Assembly: GCF_001984055.1 (NCBI RefSeq)
Contig: NZ_LYVO01000032.1
Span: 1-64,000, forward strand
Direction of reading: 5' to 3'
From: Variovorax sp. KK3
GTDB lineage: Bacteria; Pseudomonadota; Gammaproteobacteria; Burkholderiales; Burkholderiaceae_C
DNA length: 64,000 nucleotides
This document shows positions 49,810 through 59,043 of this stretch, one piece after another. Position numbers and translations under genes: made by a program. Numbering within the stretch: position 1 is the stretch's first letter; every line of letters starts with the position of its first letter. Under the pieces are notes generated by a model. The model was not told the origin of the DNA and ran no database searches. It was given only the letters and a program-made list of their open reading frames with translations.

Positions 49810-50784
49810 TCAGTCCGCCTTGATGCCCGCCACCTTCACGATCCGCTCGTAGCGCGCGTACTCGGCGTCGACCTGCTTCTGGAACTCGCGCTGCACCTGC
49901 CCCGTGGCCTCGATGCCCTGCGCCGCCAGCTCGGTGCGCACGGCCGGCAGGCGGACGATGCGGGCCGCGTCGTCGGCGATGGTGTCGAGCGCGCGCTGCG
50001 GCGTGCGCGCCGGCGCGAACAGGCCGAACCAGGTGCCGGAGCGAAAGCCCTCGTAGCGCTCGGCCACGGTCGGCACCTCGGGCAGCAGCGCATGACGCTG
50101 CTCGCCACCGGTCGCCAGCGCCACCAGCTTGCCGGCCTTGATATGCGGCAGCGCCGGGCCGACGGCGATGAACATCGCATCGACCTGGCCGGCGATGACG
50201 TCCTGCATGCCCAGCGGGCCGCCGCGGTAGGGAATGTGCGTGACGTAAACGCCGGCGCGCTGCTTGAACAACTCCATGCCGATCTGCTGCGGGCTACCGT
50301 TGCCGGCCGATGCGTAGTTGAAGCGGCCCGGCTGCTGCCTCGCGGCGCGCACGAAGTCGTCGACCGAGCGCCAGCCGGTCTTGGGGTTGGCGACCAGCAC
50401 AAAGTCGATGCGGCCCAGCGCGACCACCGGCACGAGGTCGCGCCGCGCGTCGTAGGGCAGGCTGGCCTGCAGGTTGGGCAGGATGGTGATCGGCCCGTCG
50501 GCGCCGACCATGAGGCTGTAGCCATCGGCCGGCGCGCGGGCCAGGGCTTCGGTGGCCACGATGCCGGCCGCGCCGTCGCGGTTGTCGACGACGACGGGCT
50601 GCTTCCATTGCTCCGTGAGGCGCTGCGCGAGCAGGCGCGCCAGCACGTCGGGTGAGCTCCCGGGCGTGTTGGCGACAGTGATGTGGACGGGCTTGGCCGG
50701 GAAATCCTGCGCGTGCGACACGCCGGTGGCCAGGACGAGCGCGAGCGCGGCGGAAAGAACGCGAAGCACGGAGCGAAGAGGCAT
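49810..50784 (-). CDS. Bug-family tripartite tricarboxylate receptor (cluster B side)
   Basis: A 324-residue exported receptor. The signal peptide ends at VSHAQ, followed by FPAKPVHITVANTPGSSPDVLAR. Other landmarks are VDNRDGAAGIVATEALARAPADGYSLM, HIPYRGGPLGMQDVIAGQVDAMF and LLPEVPTVAE. It is convergent with the esterase gene and divergent from the ABC cluster B, with 285 bp between them. It has no neighbouring TctAB. A link to products of the adjacent esterase is possible. Confidence 0.92.
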   Translation of the reverse strand: MPLRSVLRVLSAALALVLATGVSHAQDFPAKPVHITVANTPGSSPDVLARLLAQRLTEQWKQPVVVDNRDGAAGIVATEALARAPADGYSLMVGADGPITILPNLQASLPYDARRDLVPVVALGRIDFVLVANPKTGWRSVDDFVRAARQQPGRFNYASAGNGSPQQIGMELFKQRAGVYVTHIPYRGGPLGMQDVIAGQVDAMFIAVGPALPHIKAGKLVALATGGEQRHALLPEVPTVAERYEGFRSGTWFGLFAPARTPQRALDTIADDAARIVRLPAVRTELAAQGIEATGQVQREFQKQVDAEYARYERIVKVAGIKAD

Positions 50785-51069
50785 GAAGGGCAGGACGTGA
50801 TGCGGCCAGAAAGGGCCGCGGCATTGTGTCGCCCGAGCCGTCCTTCGCCAACGACCGCTTCGTCACTTGCATAGTCGCGATCGGGCATATGCCATGGCCG
50901 CCGCGCGGGCCGCAACGACGCAAAGCGAGGAAGCTTGCTCGCGAATCTTCGTTCACGCGGACAGGCCGCGGGCCTAGATTCGACGGCATCCCCTTCGCGA
51001 TCCATCGGATCTCATCGGCATCGCGCCGAGCGACGATCCCACCTCACGGGCCTCCCGGCCCTGCCCGCC

Positions 51070-51978
51070 ATGAGCGCCGTTCTCCCTTCGCCTGCCGCCC
51101 TCGACCCGCCTTCCCCCACTTCGACGCCGCCGCGCCGCGTGCAGACCAAACTCATTGCCGACGCCGCGCTGGCCGACGTGGCGCGCCACGGCCGCGCGCG
51201 CCGCCGCTGGTATCGCAACGCGCTGCTGCCATGGCTGCTGCCGGTCGCGCTGATCGCGGTGTGGCAGCTGCTCAGCACCACCGGCCGGCTCTCCGTCGGC
51301 GTGTTGCCGGCGCCCAGCGAGGTGCTGCGCGCCGCCTGGACGCTGGCCGAGCGCGGCGAGCTGCAGCGTGACGTGCTCGTGAGCCTGCGCCGCGTGGCGA
51401 TCGGCTTCTTCTCGGGCGCGACGGCGGGCCTGTTGCTGGGCTTCGTCGTGGGGCTGTCGGCGCTGGCGCACGGCCTGCTCGACCGCTCGCTGCAGATGGT
51501 GCGCACGATTCCGCACCTGGCATTGGTGCCGCTGATGATCCTGTGGTTCGGCATCGGCGAGGAGCCGCGGGTGCTGCTGGTCGCGATGGGCTCGCTGTTC
51601 CCGGTCTACATCAACACGATGAGCGGCATCCGCAACGTCGACCCGAAGCTGATGGAGCTGGGCCGCTCCTACGGACTCGGCCCCTTCGGCCTGATCGTCG
51701 CGGTGGTGCTGCCCGGCGCGCTGCCGGCGATCCTCACCGGCATCCGCTATGCGCTGGGCGTGGCCTGGCTGACGCTGGTGGTGGGCGAGACCATCGCCTC
51801 GCGCGACGGCATCGGCTACATGGTGCAGAACGCGCGCGAGCTGCTGCGCACCGACATCATCCTGCTGGCGATCGCGCTGTATGCCATCGCGGGCTGGCTG
51901 GCCGATGCGCTGACGCGCGCGATCGAACGCTGGCTGCTGCGCTGGCACCCGAATTACGCGAAGGGAGCCGGATCGTGA
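51070..51978 (+). CDS. ABC transporter permease (SsuC-like), cluster B
   Basis: A 302-residue inner-membrane permease. It has a 50-residue soluble N-terminal region, then about six helices and the EAA-type loop IRNVDPKLMELGRSYGLGPFGLIVAVVLPGALPAILTGIRYALGVAW. The order permease-ATPase-binding protein differs from cluster A. Its stop overlaps the ATPase start (GTGA). No strong ribosome site precedes the ATG, and the 285-bp upstream region is shared with the divergent Bug gene. Confidence 0.92.
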   Translation: MSAVLPSPAALDPPSPTSTPPRRVQTKLIADAALADVARHGRARRRWYRNALLPWLLPVALIAVWQLLSTTGRLSVGVLPAPSEVLRAAWTLAERGELQRDVLVSLRRVAIGFFSGATAGLLLGFVVGLSALAHGLLDRSLQMVRTIPHLALVPLMILWFGIGEEPRVLLVAMGSLFPVYINTMSGIRNVDPKLMELGRSYGLGPFGLIVAVVLPGALPAILTGIRYALGVAWLTLVVGETIASRDGIGYMVQNARELLRTDIILLAIALYAIAGWLADALTRAIERWLLRWHPNYAKGAGS

Positions 51979-52736
51979 GCCGCAACGACGACGAACGCAA
52001 CGAAGTCGTCGACCACGGCGACCACGGCGAACGCCTGCTGCTGCGCGGCGTGGGCAAACGCTTCGGCGAGCGCCACGTGTTGCGCGACATCGACCTGGAG
52101 ATTCCGGCCGGCCAGTTCGTGTCGCTGATCGGGCCGAGCGGCGTCGGCAAGTCCACGCTGCTGCGGCTGGTGGCCGGGCTGGAGCCGCCAAGCGCGGGCC
52201 GCATCGAGATCGCGTCGCGCACGCCCGAGCCGGACATCCGCATGATGTTCCAGGAAGACCGGCTCATGCCCTGGCGCTCGGTGCTGCGCAACGTGACGCT
52301 GGGCCTGCGTGGCCGCGACGCGGACGCACGCGCGATGCTCGGCGCCGTCGGGCTGGCCGGGCGCGAGCGCGAGTTTCCGGTGGTGCTCTCGGGCGGCCAG
52401 CGCCAGCGCGTGGCGCTGGCGCGCGCCCTCATCCACGAACCCGAACTGCTGCTCCTCGACGAGCCCTTCGGCGCGCTCGATGCGATCACCCGCGCGTCGA
52501 TGCAGCTGTTGCTCGAACAGCTGCTCGCGCGCCGGCCGCGCACGGTGCTGCTGGTGACGCACGACGTCGAAGAGGCCCTGATGCTTTCCGACCGCGTGCT
52601 CCTGATGCGCGACGGCCGCGTGGCGCGCGACCTGCCGATCGACCGCGCGCGCCCACGCCACCGCGGCGACCCGGCGCTCGCGGCGCTCAAGGAAGAGCTG
52701 CTCGACGGGCTGCTCGCGGCCGAGGCGGGGCGCTGA
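51975..52736 (+). CDS. ABC transporter ATPase (SsuB-like), cluster B
   Basis: A 253-residue ATPase with Walker A GPSGVGKST, signature LSGGQRQRVALARAL, Walker B LLLLDEPFGALDAITRASM and switch His in LLVTHDVEEAL. The start is a GTG overlapping the permease stop (GTGA), with no ATG nearby, and AAGGGAGCC precedes it. A His/Asp/Glu-rich 20-residue N-terminal stretch is unusual. It is shorter than the cluster A ATPase. Confidence 0.94.
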   Translation: MSRNDDERNEVVDHGDHGERLLLRGVGKRFGERHVLRDIDLEIPAGQFVSLIGPSGVGKSTLLRLVAGLEPPSAGRIEIASRTPEPDIRMMFQEDRLMPWRSVLRNVTLGLRGRDADARAMLGAVGLAGREREFPVVLSGGQRQRVALARALIHEPELLLLDEPFGALDAITRASMQLLLEQLLARRPRTVLLVTHDVEEALMLSDRVLLMRDGRVARDLPIDRARPRHRGDPALAALKEELLDGLLAAEAGR

Positions 52737-52797
52737 GGCGCTTCGACGCGGCCATCGCTCGTTTGCCCATTTGTTTTTCTCTCAACGACATCACGCC

Positions 52798-53925
52798 ATG
52801 AACACCTTCGACCCCTCCCACCCGCGCGCACGACGCCGCTTTCTCGCACAGGCCGGCGCGGCCCTGCTCGGCACCGGCGGTGCACTGATGCTGGCCGGCT
52901 GCGGCAAAGAAGCCGCAGCGCCCGCAGCCGGGTCGGCGCCAGCCGGCGGCGCAGCACCCGCCGCAGCAGCAGCGCAGCCGAAGATCACCGTCGCGATCAT
53001 CGGCGACGGCCGCACCGGCGTCTTCGCATCGCTGCGCGCCGGTGCCGGCGGACGCAAGCTCGAAGACGAGATCGGCGCCCAGGTCGTGTGGCAGCCCGGC
53101 TTCACGGCCTCGCTGCCGGTGATGGAAGGCATCAAGGCCGGTGGCGTGGACTTCAGCTTCGCCACCGCCACCGCGGTGGTGAACGCCGTCGCGGCCGGTG
53201 TGCCGATCGTGCCGCTGGCGGCCTACCCGCTGCCGGCCGACGAGGTCGACGTGCTGGTGGCCGCCGATTCGCCGATCAAGACCGCGGCCGGTCTCAAGGG
53301 CAAGAAGATCGCCCACCAGAACGGCACCACCGGCACCTACAGCCTCATCAAGTACCTCGAAAGCGCAGGCCTGCGCCTGTCGGACGTGCAGGCGGTGAGC
53401 CTGAGCGGCGCCGATGCGTACACCGCGTTCGCGCAAGGCAGCATCGACGCCTGGATCCACTGGCAGCCCGCGAGCGCGCTGGCCCTGGCCAAGCTCGGCG
53501 GCAAGGCGCGCACGCTGCCTTCGGTCAAGACCTACGACTGGGCCTTCTACGTGGCGCGAACCGGCTTCGCGGAGCAGCATCCGCAGGTGGCCGCCAAGCT
53601 TGTGCGGCTGATCCGCGAGACGCAGCAGTACGTGGTGGCGCACCCGGACGAAACGGTGGCCGCCTGGGCGCAGCAAGGCGGCTTCGAGCCCGGCAGCACC
53701 GAGCAGAAGGTGTACCGCGAACTGATCGTCGACGTGCGCCTGTCCGACTCCGGCGCGACCGTGCTCAAGCCCATCAACGAGGCGGCCGCCGCGTCCACGC
53801 AAGACCTGGCGGACAACTTCCACGCGCTGGGCGTGCTGCCGAACAAGGTCGACGTGCGCAGCTTCCTGCTCGACCCGAAGTTCGACGCCATCAAGAAGCT
53901 CGTCGCCGCCGAGCTGGGAGCCTGA
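52798..53925 (+). CDS. ABC transporter substrate-binding lipoprotein, Tat-type signal, cluster B
   Basis: A 375-residue SsuA-like binding protein. The N-terminus has a twin-arginine-like motif (ARRRFLAQAG) before the hydrophobic stretch and a lipobox LAGC at about residue 36. The Cys-Gly-Lys sequence leads into an Ala/Pro/Gly linker and then the binding domain (KITVAIIGDGRTGVFASL, KGKKIAHQNGTTGTYSLIKYLESAGL and GSIDAWIHWQPASAL). A lipid-anchored, possibly folded-before-export receptor differs from the cleaved receptor in cluster A. It is 3 bp before the monooxygenase gene. A start at 52771 would add nine residues. Confidence 0.9.
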   Translation: MNTFDPSHPRARRRFLAQAGAALLGTGGALMLAGCGKEAAAPAAGSAPAGGAAPAAAAAQPKITVAIIGDGRTGVFASLRAGAGGRKLEDEIGAQVVWQPGFTASLPVMEGIKAGGVDFSFATATAVVNAVAAGVPIVPLAAYPLPADEVDVLVAADSPIKTAAGLKGKKIAHQNGTTGTYSLIKYLESAGLRLSDVQAVSLSGADAYTAFAQGSIDAWIHWQPASALALAKLGGKARTLPSVKTYDWAFYVARTGFAEQHPQVAAKLVRLIRETQQYVVAHPDETVAAWAQQGGFEPGSTEQKVYRELIVDVRLSDSGATVLKPINEAAAASTQDLADNFHALGVLPNKVDVRSFLLDPKFDAIKKLVAAELGA

Positions 53926-53928
53926 GCC

Positions 53929-55317
53929 ATGGCAAAGGACCAGGCACAGGACAAGAAGATCCACCTCGCGGCCTTCGTCACGGCGGGCCCGGGCCGGCCG
54001 GGCGGCTGGCGCTATCCGGCCTCGGAATCGGGCTGGCTCGATGCCGACTACTACCAGGGCATCGCGCGCACGCTGGAGCGCGGGCTGTTCGACCTGGCCT
54101 TCTTCGCCGACATCCTGGCGGTGCCCGACCGCTACCAGGGCAGCAACGACACGCAGCTGCGCTACGGTGCGCTCGGCTCGCTGCGGCTCGACCCGGTGGT
54201 GGTGCTGTCGATCATGGCGGCCGCCACCAAGCACCTGGGCCTGGCGTCGACGCGTTCGACCAGCCACTACGAGCCCTTCGAAGTCGCGCGCTCCTTCGCC
54301 ACGCTCGACCACCTGAGCGCCGGCCGCGCGGCCTGGAACGTGGTGACCTCGTTCCAGGATGCCGAGGCGCGCAACTTCTCGAAGAAGCAGCAGGTGCCGC
54401 GCAACAAGCGCTACGACCGCGCCGACGAGTTCCTGGAGGTGGTGTTCAAGCTGTGGGACAGCTGGGGCGACGACGCGCTGGTCTTCGACCGCGAAACGCC
54501 GCTCTTCGCCGACCCGGCCAAGGTCAACTACATCGACCACGAAGGCGAATGGTTCAGCGTGAAGGGGCCCTTGAACGTGGCGCGGCCGCCGCAGGGCTAC
54601 CCGGTGATCCTGCAGGCCGGCGCGTCCGACCGCGGGCGCGACTTCGCGGCGCGCTGGGCCGATGCGATCTTCGTGAGCCACGATTCCTTCGAGAGCGCGA
54701 AGGCCTTCTACAGCGAGATCAAGGAACGCGCGAAGTCGCACGGCCGCGACCCCGATTCGCTCAAGGTGCTGCCGGCCGCGACGCCGCTGGTGGGCGAGAC
54801 GCAGGCCATCGCCGAAGAAAAAGACCGCGCGCTGCGCGCATTGGTCGACCCGCATGCGGGGCTGTCCACGCTGTCGTACCACCTCGACGTCGACCTGTCG
54901 GCCTATCCGCTGGACGCCGCACTGCCCGACATCGACGTGCCCGGCGTGCAGGGGCACTACCAAGAGGTGCGCGAGGCGACCGAGCGCGACAAGCTCACGC
55001 TGCGCGACCTGGGCAAGCGCTACGGCAGCCGCTACGAGGGCGACCTGATCGGCACCCCCGACAAGGTGGCCGACGGCCTGGAGCGCTGGTTCCGCGGCGG
55101 TGCCTGCGACGGCTTCATGATCAGCGCGCCCTACCAGCCCGGCGGCTTCGAGGATTTCGTGCGGCTGGTGGTGCCCGAGCTGCAACGGCGCGGGCTGTAC
55201 CGCACGGCCTACGAGGGCAGCAACCTGCGCGAGAACCTGGGGCTGGCGCGGCCCGGCGTGGGTGCGTGGCAAGAGCGCGCCGCATCGGGACCCGCAGGCA
55301 AGGAGACGGCGCGATGA
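53929..55317 (+). CDS. LLM-class flavin-dependent monooxygenase (NtaA/SnaA/DszA family), cluster B
   Basis: A 462-residue flavin monooxygenase. It has HLAAFVTAGPGRPGGWRYP near the start, GLFDLAFFADILAVPDRYQG, STSHYEPFEVARSFATLDHL, then GRAAWNVVTSFQDAEARNF, YPVILQAGASDRGRDFAARWADAIFV and GTPDKVADGLERWFRGGACDGFMI. It belongs to the same subgroup as the cluster A enzyme but differs clearly in sequence, so it probably has a different substrate. It needs reduced FMN from a reductase not encoded in this cluster; the one at 45855 could serve both. It overlaps the OsmC gene by ATGA. Confidence 0.93.
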   Translation: MAKDQAQDKKIHLAAFVTAGPGRPGGWRYPASESGWLDADYYQGIARTLERGLFDLAFFADILAVPDRYQGSNDTQLRYGALGSLRLDPVVVLSIMAAATKHLGLASTRSTSHYEPFEVARSFATLDHLSAGRAAWNVVTSFQDAEARNFSKKQQVPRNKRYDRADEFLEVVFKLWDSWGDDALVFDRETPLFADPAKVNYIDHEGEWFSVKGPLNVARPPQGYPVILQAGASDRGRDFAARWADAIFVSHDSFESAKAFYSEIKERAKSHGRDPDSLKVLPAATPLVGETQAIAEEKDRALRALVDPHAGLSTLSYHLDVDLSAYPLDAALPDIDVPGVQGHYQEVREATERDKLTLRDLGKRYGSRYEGDLIGTPDKVADGLERWFRGGACDGFMISAPYQPGGFEDFVRLVVPELQRRGLYRTAYEGSNLRENLGLARPGVGAWQERAASGPAGKETAR

Positions 55318-55787
55318 GCACGGAAGACACGGCGCTGGCGCTCGACGAAAAACTCGCGACGTCGACGGTCCAAGGCGAAGTCGTATCGATCACGGCCCGC
55401 GCGCTCGACACGCCGGGCCGCTTCCTGGTCGATGCACGCCACAACCACTTCGTGTCCGACGCCAAGGCCTCGGCCGGCGGCCCCGGCGAGTCGGTGCAGG
55501 CCGGCGAGCTGCTGCTGTCCTCGCTGGCCTCCTGCGGCCTGGCGCTGGTGCAGAAGGAAGCGCTGGCGCGCGGCCTGCACTTGCAGCGTGCCGAGGTGGA
55601 AGTGAACTTCGAACGCGACCCCGACGACGGCACGCGCTATCGATCGATTCGATTGAACTTCGGGCTCGGCGGCGTCGCGCTCGACACGGCGCAGGCGCTG
55701 GTCGACGCCTTCACCGGCGCCTGCCCCATCTACAACACGCTGCGGCGCGGCGGGCCGATCGCGGCGCAGGTGCAAGTCCTGCACTGA
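55314..55787 (+). CDS. OsmC-family peroxiredoxin-like protein
   Basis: A 157-residue OsmC-type protein. The two redox cysteines are present, Cys74 in LLSSLASCGLAL and Cys137 in FTGACPIYNTL. OsmC/Ohr proteins reduce organic hydroperoxides. AAGGAGACGGCGCG precedes the ATG, which overlaps the monooxygenase stop (ATGA). Translational coupling to a flavin oxygenase suggests protection from leaked peroxide or handling of a peroxy product. Confidence 0.9.
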   Translation: MSTEDTALALDEKLATSTVQGEVVSITARALDTPGRFLVDARHNHFVSDAKASAGGPGESVQAGELLLSSLASCGLALVQKEALARGLHLQRAEVEVNFERDPDDGTRYRSIRLNFGLGGVALDTAQALVDAFTGACPIYNTLRRGGPIAAQVQVLH

Positions 55788-55867
55788 GCCGACGCTTCCG
55801 CAGCGGGCCGGGCCAGGCGCCGGGGCAGGACATACTCGCGGAGTCCTCCAGGCAGCAAAGGCCCTCC

Positions 55868-57526
55868 ATGGATTCACGCCCAGGCTCTCCTCGGCGCTGG
55901 CTGCCGCCCGAAGGCAGCTGGCGCTACCACCTGCTGCTGGCCACCGCCGGCATGCTGGTGCTGGAGCCGTTGGCAGGCATCACCGCGGGCTACGGCGCGG
56001 CGGGGCGACATGGCGCCAACTACATCCAGACCGGTGCCGCATCGGTCGCCAGCATGGGCGGCATGGCCGTGCTGCTGCAGGCCATGGTGTGGATGGGGCT
56101 GCCGGCGCCGCCGGCCTGGCAGATGGCGCTGTACCTGGGCTGCATCGGCATGTTCGGCGTAGGCGTGGGCATGCTGTGCACGCCGATGCTGGTCGACCGC
56201 ATGCGGCTGCCCTTCCCCTCGGGCCTGGCCGTGGCCAACATCCTGCGGGCGCTGACCGACCCCGTGCTGCTGCGGCGATCGGTGCGGCTGCTGGGCGGCG
56301 GCATCGCCACCGGGCTGGCGGCGGGGCTGGGCGCGGCCCGCCTGCCGCTGCTGGGCGCGCTGGAGTTCTCGGCCTCGACATTCGGCGCGGGGCTGGTGGT
56401 GGGCGCGCGCATCGGCATTCCCGCCGCCATCGGCGGGCTGATCGGCGTGGCCCTGCAGCCCTGGTTCGTTTCCATCGGCTGGCTGCAGCCCGGCGACCCG
56501 CCGCGCAGGATCATGTACCTGCTGGCACTCGGCGCCATCATGGGCGCGGCAGTGGTCGACTTGGCCCTGGTCTTCGCGCAGGCCCTGCCGCGGGCGCGGC
56601 GGCAGGCTGCAGACGACGACGATGCGCCACGGCCGGCCGCCGGCGACTGGCGGCGCATCGACGCCACGCGGCTCGTGCTGTGGGTCGTCTTCTGGGCGGC
56701 CGCCACGATGGCCTGCGGGCATTGGCTGCTGGGGCAACCGGTGTTCTTTCTGGCGATCGCGGTGGCGCTGGTCTTCGTGTTCTCGCTGGTCAACGGCATC
56801 TCGGTCGGCGTCAGCGATTCGAACCCGATCTCCTCGGCCTTCGTCGTGACGGTGGTCATCCTCGCCGCGCTGGGCCTGCGCGAAGCCGGCGTGGGGCTGA
56901 TGGCCGGCGCCGTGCTGCTGGTGGCCACCAGCGTGGCCTGCGACATGCAGCAAGACCGCTCCACCGGCCGGCGACTGGGCACGCCGCGCGTGGTGCAGTT
57001 TCGCTACCAGGTGCTGGGCATCGTCATCGGCGCCGTACTCGCGGTGGTGTTCGCGCGGCTCTTCATGGCGGCCTACCCGGTGCTGTTGCAGGACCAGACC
57101 CTGCTGAAGGCGGGCCAGCAGCCGGCCGAATGGAGCTCGGCGATGACCTACAAGTTCGTCGGCGTGCTGCGCAGCCTGACCGAGCCCGAGCCGCACCAGC
57201 GCACGGCCATCGGCGTGGGCATCGCCTTCGGCCTGGTGCTCGCGCTGCTGCGCAAGTGGCTGCGGCCGCGCAGCTTCGTGCTCGACGCGGTGGTGCTGCC
57301 TTCGCCCTACGCGCTGTCCTTCGGCGGCTTCGTCAACCTGCCGAGCGCGCTGTGGCTGGGCGCGGGCGGCGTGGCCGGCACGCTGTGGGCGTCGCGCGCC
57401 CCACGGCGCCGCGACGTGCCGGAGGACATGAGCAGCGCCTCGCTGTTCGGCGGCGGCTTGATCGCGGGCGACGCGCTGGCGGCCGTGGGAATCGGCGTCG
57501 CGAGCCTGCTGGCTGTGCTGACGTAG
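55868..57526 (+). CDS. OPT-family oligopeptide/metal-chelate transporter
   Basis: A 552-residue membrane protein with about 14 hydrophobic segments. The beginning (GMLVLEPLAGITAGYGAAGRHGANYIQTGAASVASMGG) and interior motifs (PSGLAVANILRALTD, NGISVGVSDSNPISSAF, LPSPYALSFGGFVNLPSALWLGAGGVAG) match the OPT family. Bacterial members import short peptides or metal chelates. The gene starts 80 bp after the OsmC gene; a functional link is not evident. It ends about 110 bp before the AttH-like gene. Confidence 0.88.
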   Translation: MDSRPGSPRRWLPPEGSWRYHLLLATAGMLVLEPLAGITAGYGAAGRHGANYIQTGAASVASMGGMAVLLQAMVWMGLPAPPAWQMALYLGCIGMFGVGVGMLCTPMLVDRMRLPFPSGLAVANILRALTDPVLLRRSVRLLGGGIATGLAAGLGAARLPLLGALEFSASTFGAGLVVGARIGIPAAIGGLIGVALQPWFVSIGWLQPGDPPRRIMYLLALGAIMGAAVVDLALVFAQALPRARRQAADDDDAPRPAAGDWRRIDATRLVLWVVFWAAATMACGHWLLGQPVFFLAIAVALVFVFSLVNGISVGVSDSNPISSAFVVTVVILAALGLREAGVGLMAGAVLLVATSVACDMQQDRSTGRRLGTPRVVQFRYQVLGIVIGAVLAVVFARLFMAAYPVLLQDQTLLKAGQQPAEWSSAMTYKFVGVLRSLTEPEPHQRTAIGVGIAFGLVLALLRKWLRPRSFVLDAVVLPSPYALSFGGFVNLPSALWLGAGGVAGTLWASRAPRRRDVPEDMSSASLFGGGLIAGDALAAVGIGVASLLAVLT

Positions 57527-57638
57527 TATCGTCGCCGCCAAAACAAAACGGCGAAGCCGCGCGGACCCGGCCATCGATGGTGGCCACGTCGTTGAAACCT
57601 CCGCATGCGATGCTGCCGCCCCGAGAAGGAGAACCTGC

Positions 57639-58844
57639 ATGACACCCGACCAGCCCGAACAGCCGCCTCGCAAGCGACGCCGCAGGCGGCGCACCATCTC
57701 GGGCGACTACCGGCCGTACCGCTCCCCGCGCGCGCGTGCGCTGGCGCGGTTCAAGGGCATGGCGATCTTCCTCGCGGCGCTGGTCATCGTCGGTGGCGGA
57801 CTGTTCCTTTTCCTGGCGGACGTACCCGAGCCCGACGTGGTCGCCGCCGAAGCACCGGCCACGGCCCGCCCCAAGCCCCGTGAGCGCACGGCCGCGCTGC
57901 CGCCGCTCAACCTGCCAGCCGACGAGGCACCGCACGGTTCGGCGATGGAATGGTGGTACTACAGCGGCATCCTCGACGCCAACGCGGGCCAGCGCTTCGG
58001 CTTCCACATGGTCGTGTTCGTCGCCAACGGCCTGGTCAAGCACACCGTCATGCATGCGGCGCTAACCGATCTGCAATCGGGCAAGCGCTACGTCAGCCAG
58101 ACCCGCACCGCGGGCAGCCCGATGACGAGCATTCCCAACGGTTTCGATTTTCGGCAGGACGGCTGGCAGGCCACTGCGTCCGCGTCCGCCCATGCGCTGC
58201 GCGCCACCTTCGACCAGGCCGCCGTCACGCTGACGCTGAACAACGGCGGCCCGCTGGTCGCGCACCGCGCGCCAGGCTCCGAAACGCCGGGCCTGCTCGA
58301 CTTCGGCAGCAGCGGCATCAGCTACTACTACTCGCGCCCACGTTTGCCGACGCGCGGCGAGATCGTGATCGGCGGCAAGCCCACGCCGGTGCGCGGCGAG
58401 GTGTGGTTCGACCACCAGTGGGGCGAGTTCGACGTGCTGTCGTTGGGCTGGAACTGGTTCGCGCTGCAGCTGGCCGACGGATCGGACCTGATGCTCTACG
58501 AACTGTTCGACAAGAACGGCCGCAGCGTCGTGACCGCAGGCACCATTTCCGACGCCAAGGGCTCGCAGCCGCTCGAACAGGGCCAGGCCGAGCTGGTGCC
58601 GGGCGCGCGCTGGACCAGCCCGAAGACGAACATCACCTACGTCGTCGAATGGAACATCAAGCTGCCGACGGGCGTGCTTCACGTGAAGCCCTATCTGCCC
58701 GACAGCGAATTCGATTCGGGCGGAACGACCGCGAACGTGTACTGGGAAGGCCCGGTGAAGGTCAGCGGCAGCCGAGAAGGGCGGGGCTTCCTGGAGCTCA
58801 GCGGCTACGACCGGCTGGGGCTCAAGCCGACGAAGAGCCCCTGA
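57639..58844 (+). CDS. AttH-like lipocalin-domain membrane-anchored protein
   Basis: A 401-residue protein. The very basic N-terminus (PPRKRRRRRRTISGDYR) is followed by one transmembrane helix (MAIFLAALVIVGGGLFLFLA, residues about 41-60) and a large outside domain with EWWYYSGIL, GFHMVVF, GEVWFDHQWGEF and WNWFALQL. These are marks of the AttH/carotenoid 1,2-hydratase lipocalin-like fold. AGAAGGAGAACCTGC precedes the ATG. The stop codon lies in the first unit of an 8-bp tandem repeat. Substrate and role are unknown; the family is often linked to lipid or pigment chemistry. Confidence 0.85.
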   Translation: MTPDQPEQPPRKRRRRRRTISGDYRPYRSPRARALARFKGMAIFLAALVIVGGGLFLFLADVPEPDVVAAEAPATARPKPRERTAALPPLNLPADEAPHGSAMEWWYYSGILDANAGQRFGFHMVVFVANGLVKHTVMHAALTDLQSGKRYVSQTRTAGSPMTSIPNGFDFRQDGWQATASASAHALRATFDQAAVTLTLNNGGPLVAHRAPGSETPGLLDFGSSGISYYYSRPRLPTRGEIVIGGKPTPVRGEVWFDHQWGEFDVLSLGWNWFALQLADGSDLMLYELFDKNGRSVVTAGTISDAKGSQPLEQGQAELVPGARWTSPKTNITYVVEWNIKLPTGVLHVKPYLPDSEFDSGGTTANVYWEGPVKVSGSREGRGFLELSGYDRLGLKPTKSP

Positions 58845-58865
58845 GCCCCTGAGCCCCTGAGCCCT
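58835..58865. repeat. Short tandem repeat at the end of the AttH-like gene
   Basis: Three exact copies of GAGCCCCT (58835-58858) and one degenerate copy missing a C span the stop codon of the upstream gene. The TGA lies at the junction of the first and second units, so copy-number change would not alter the protein. Confidence 0.8.
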
Positions 58866-59043
58866 GAGCCGCGGTGCGCGGTGCGCTCGGTGTTTGTCGT
58901 CGCCTCGCCGTTCGTTCGCCCTATCTCCCGCAGCGTAGGTCAATGCCTCGCCTGCCACGCGGTGTTGTCCTACAAATTCGGCCATCGACGCGGCGGATGA
59001 CCCTGTGCGCAGCCGAGACTGCCGGCCGACTCAAGGGGACATC

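Noticed and set aside
57532..57554. TCGCCG...CGGCGA with an A-rich loop after the OPT gene, considered as a terminator
   Set aside because: The stem is short, the loop is 11 nt, and no T-run follows in the gene's direction.
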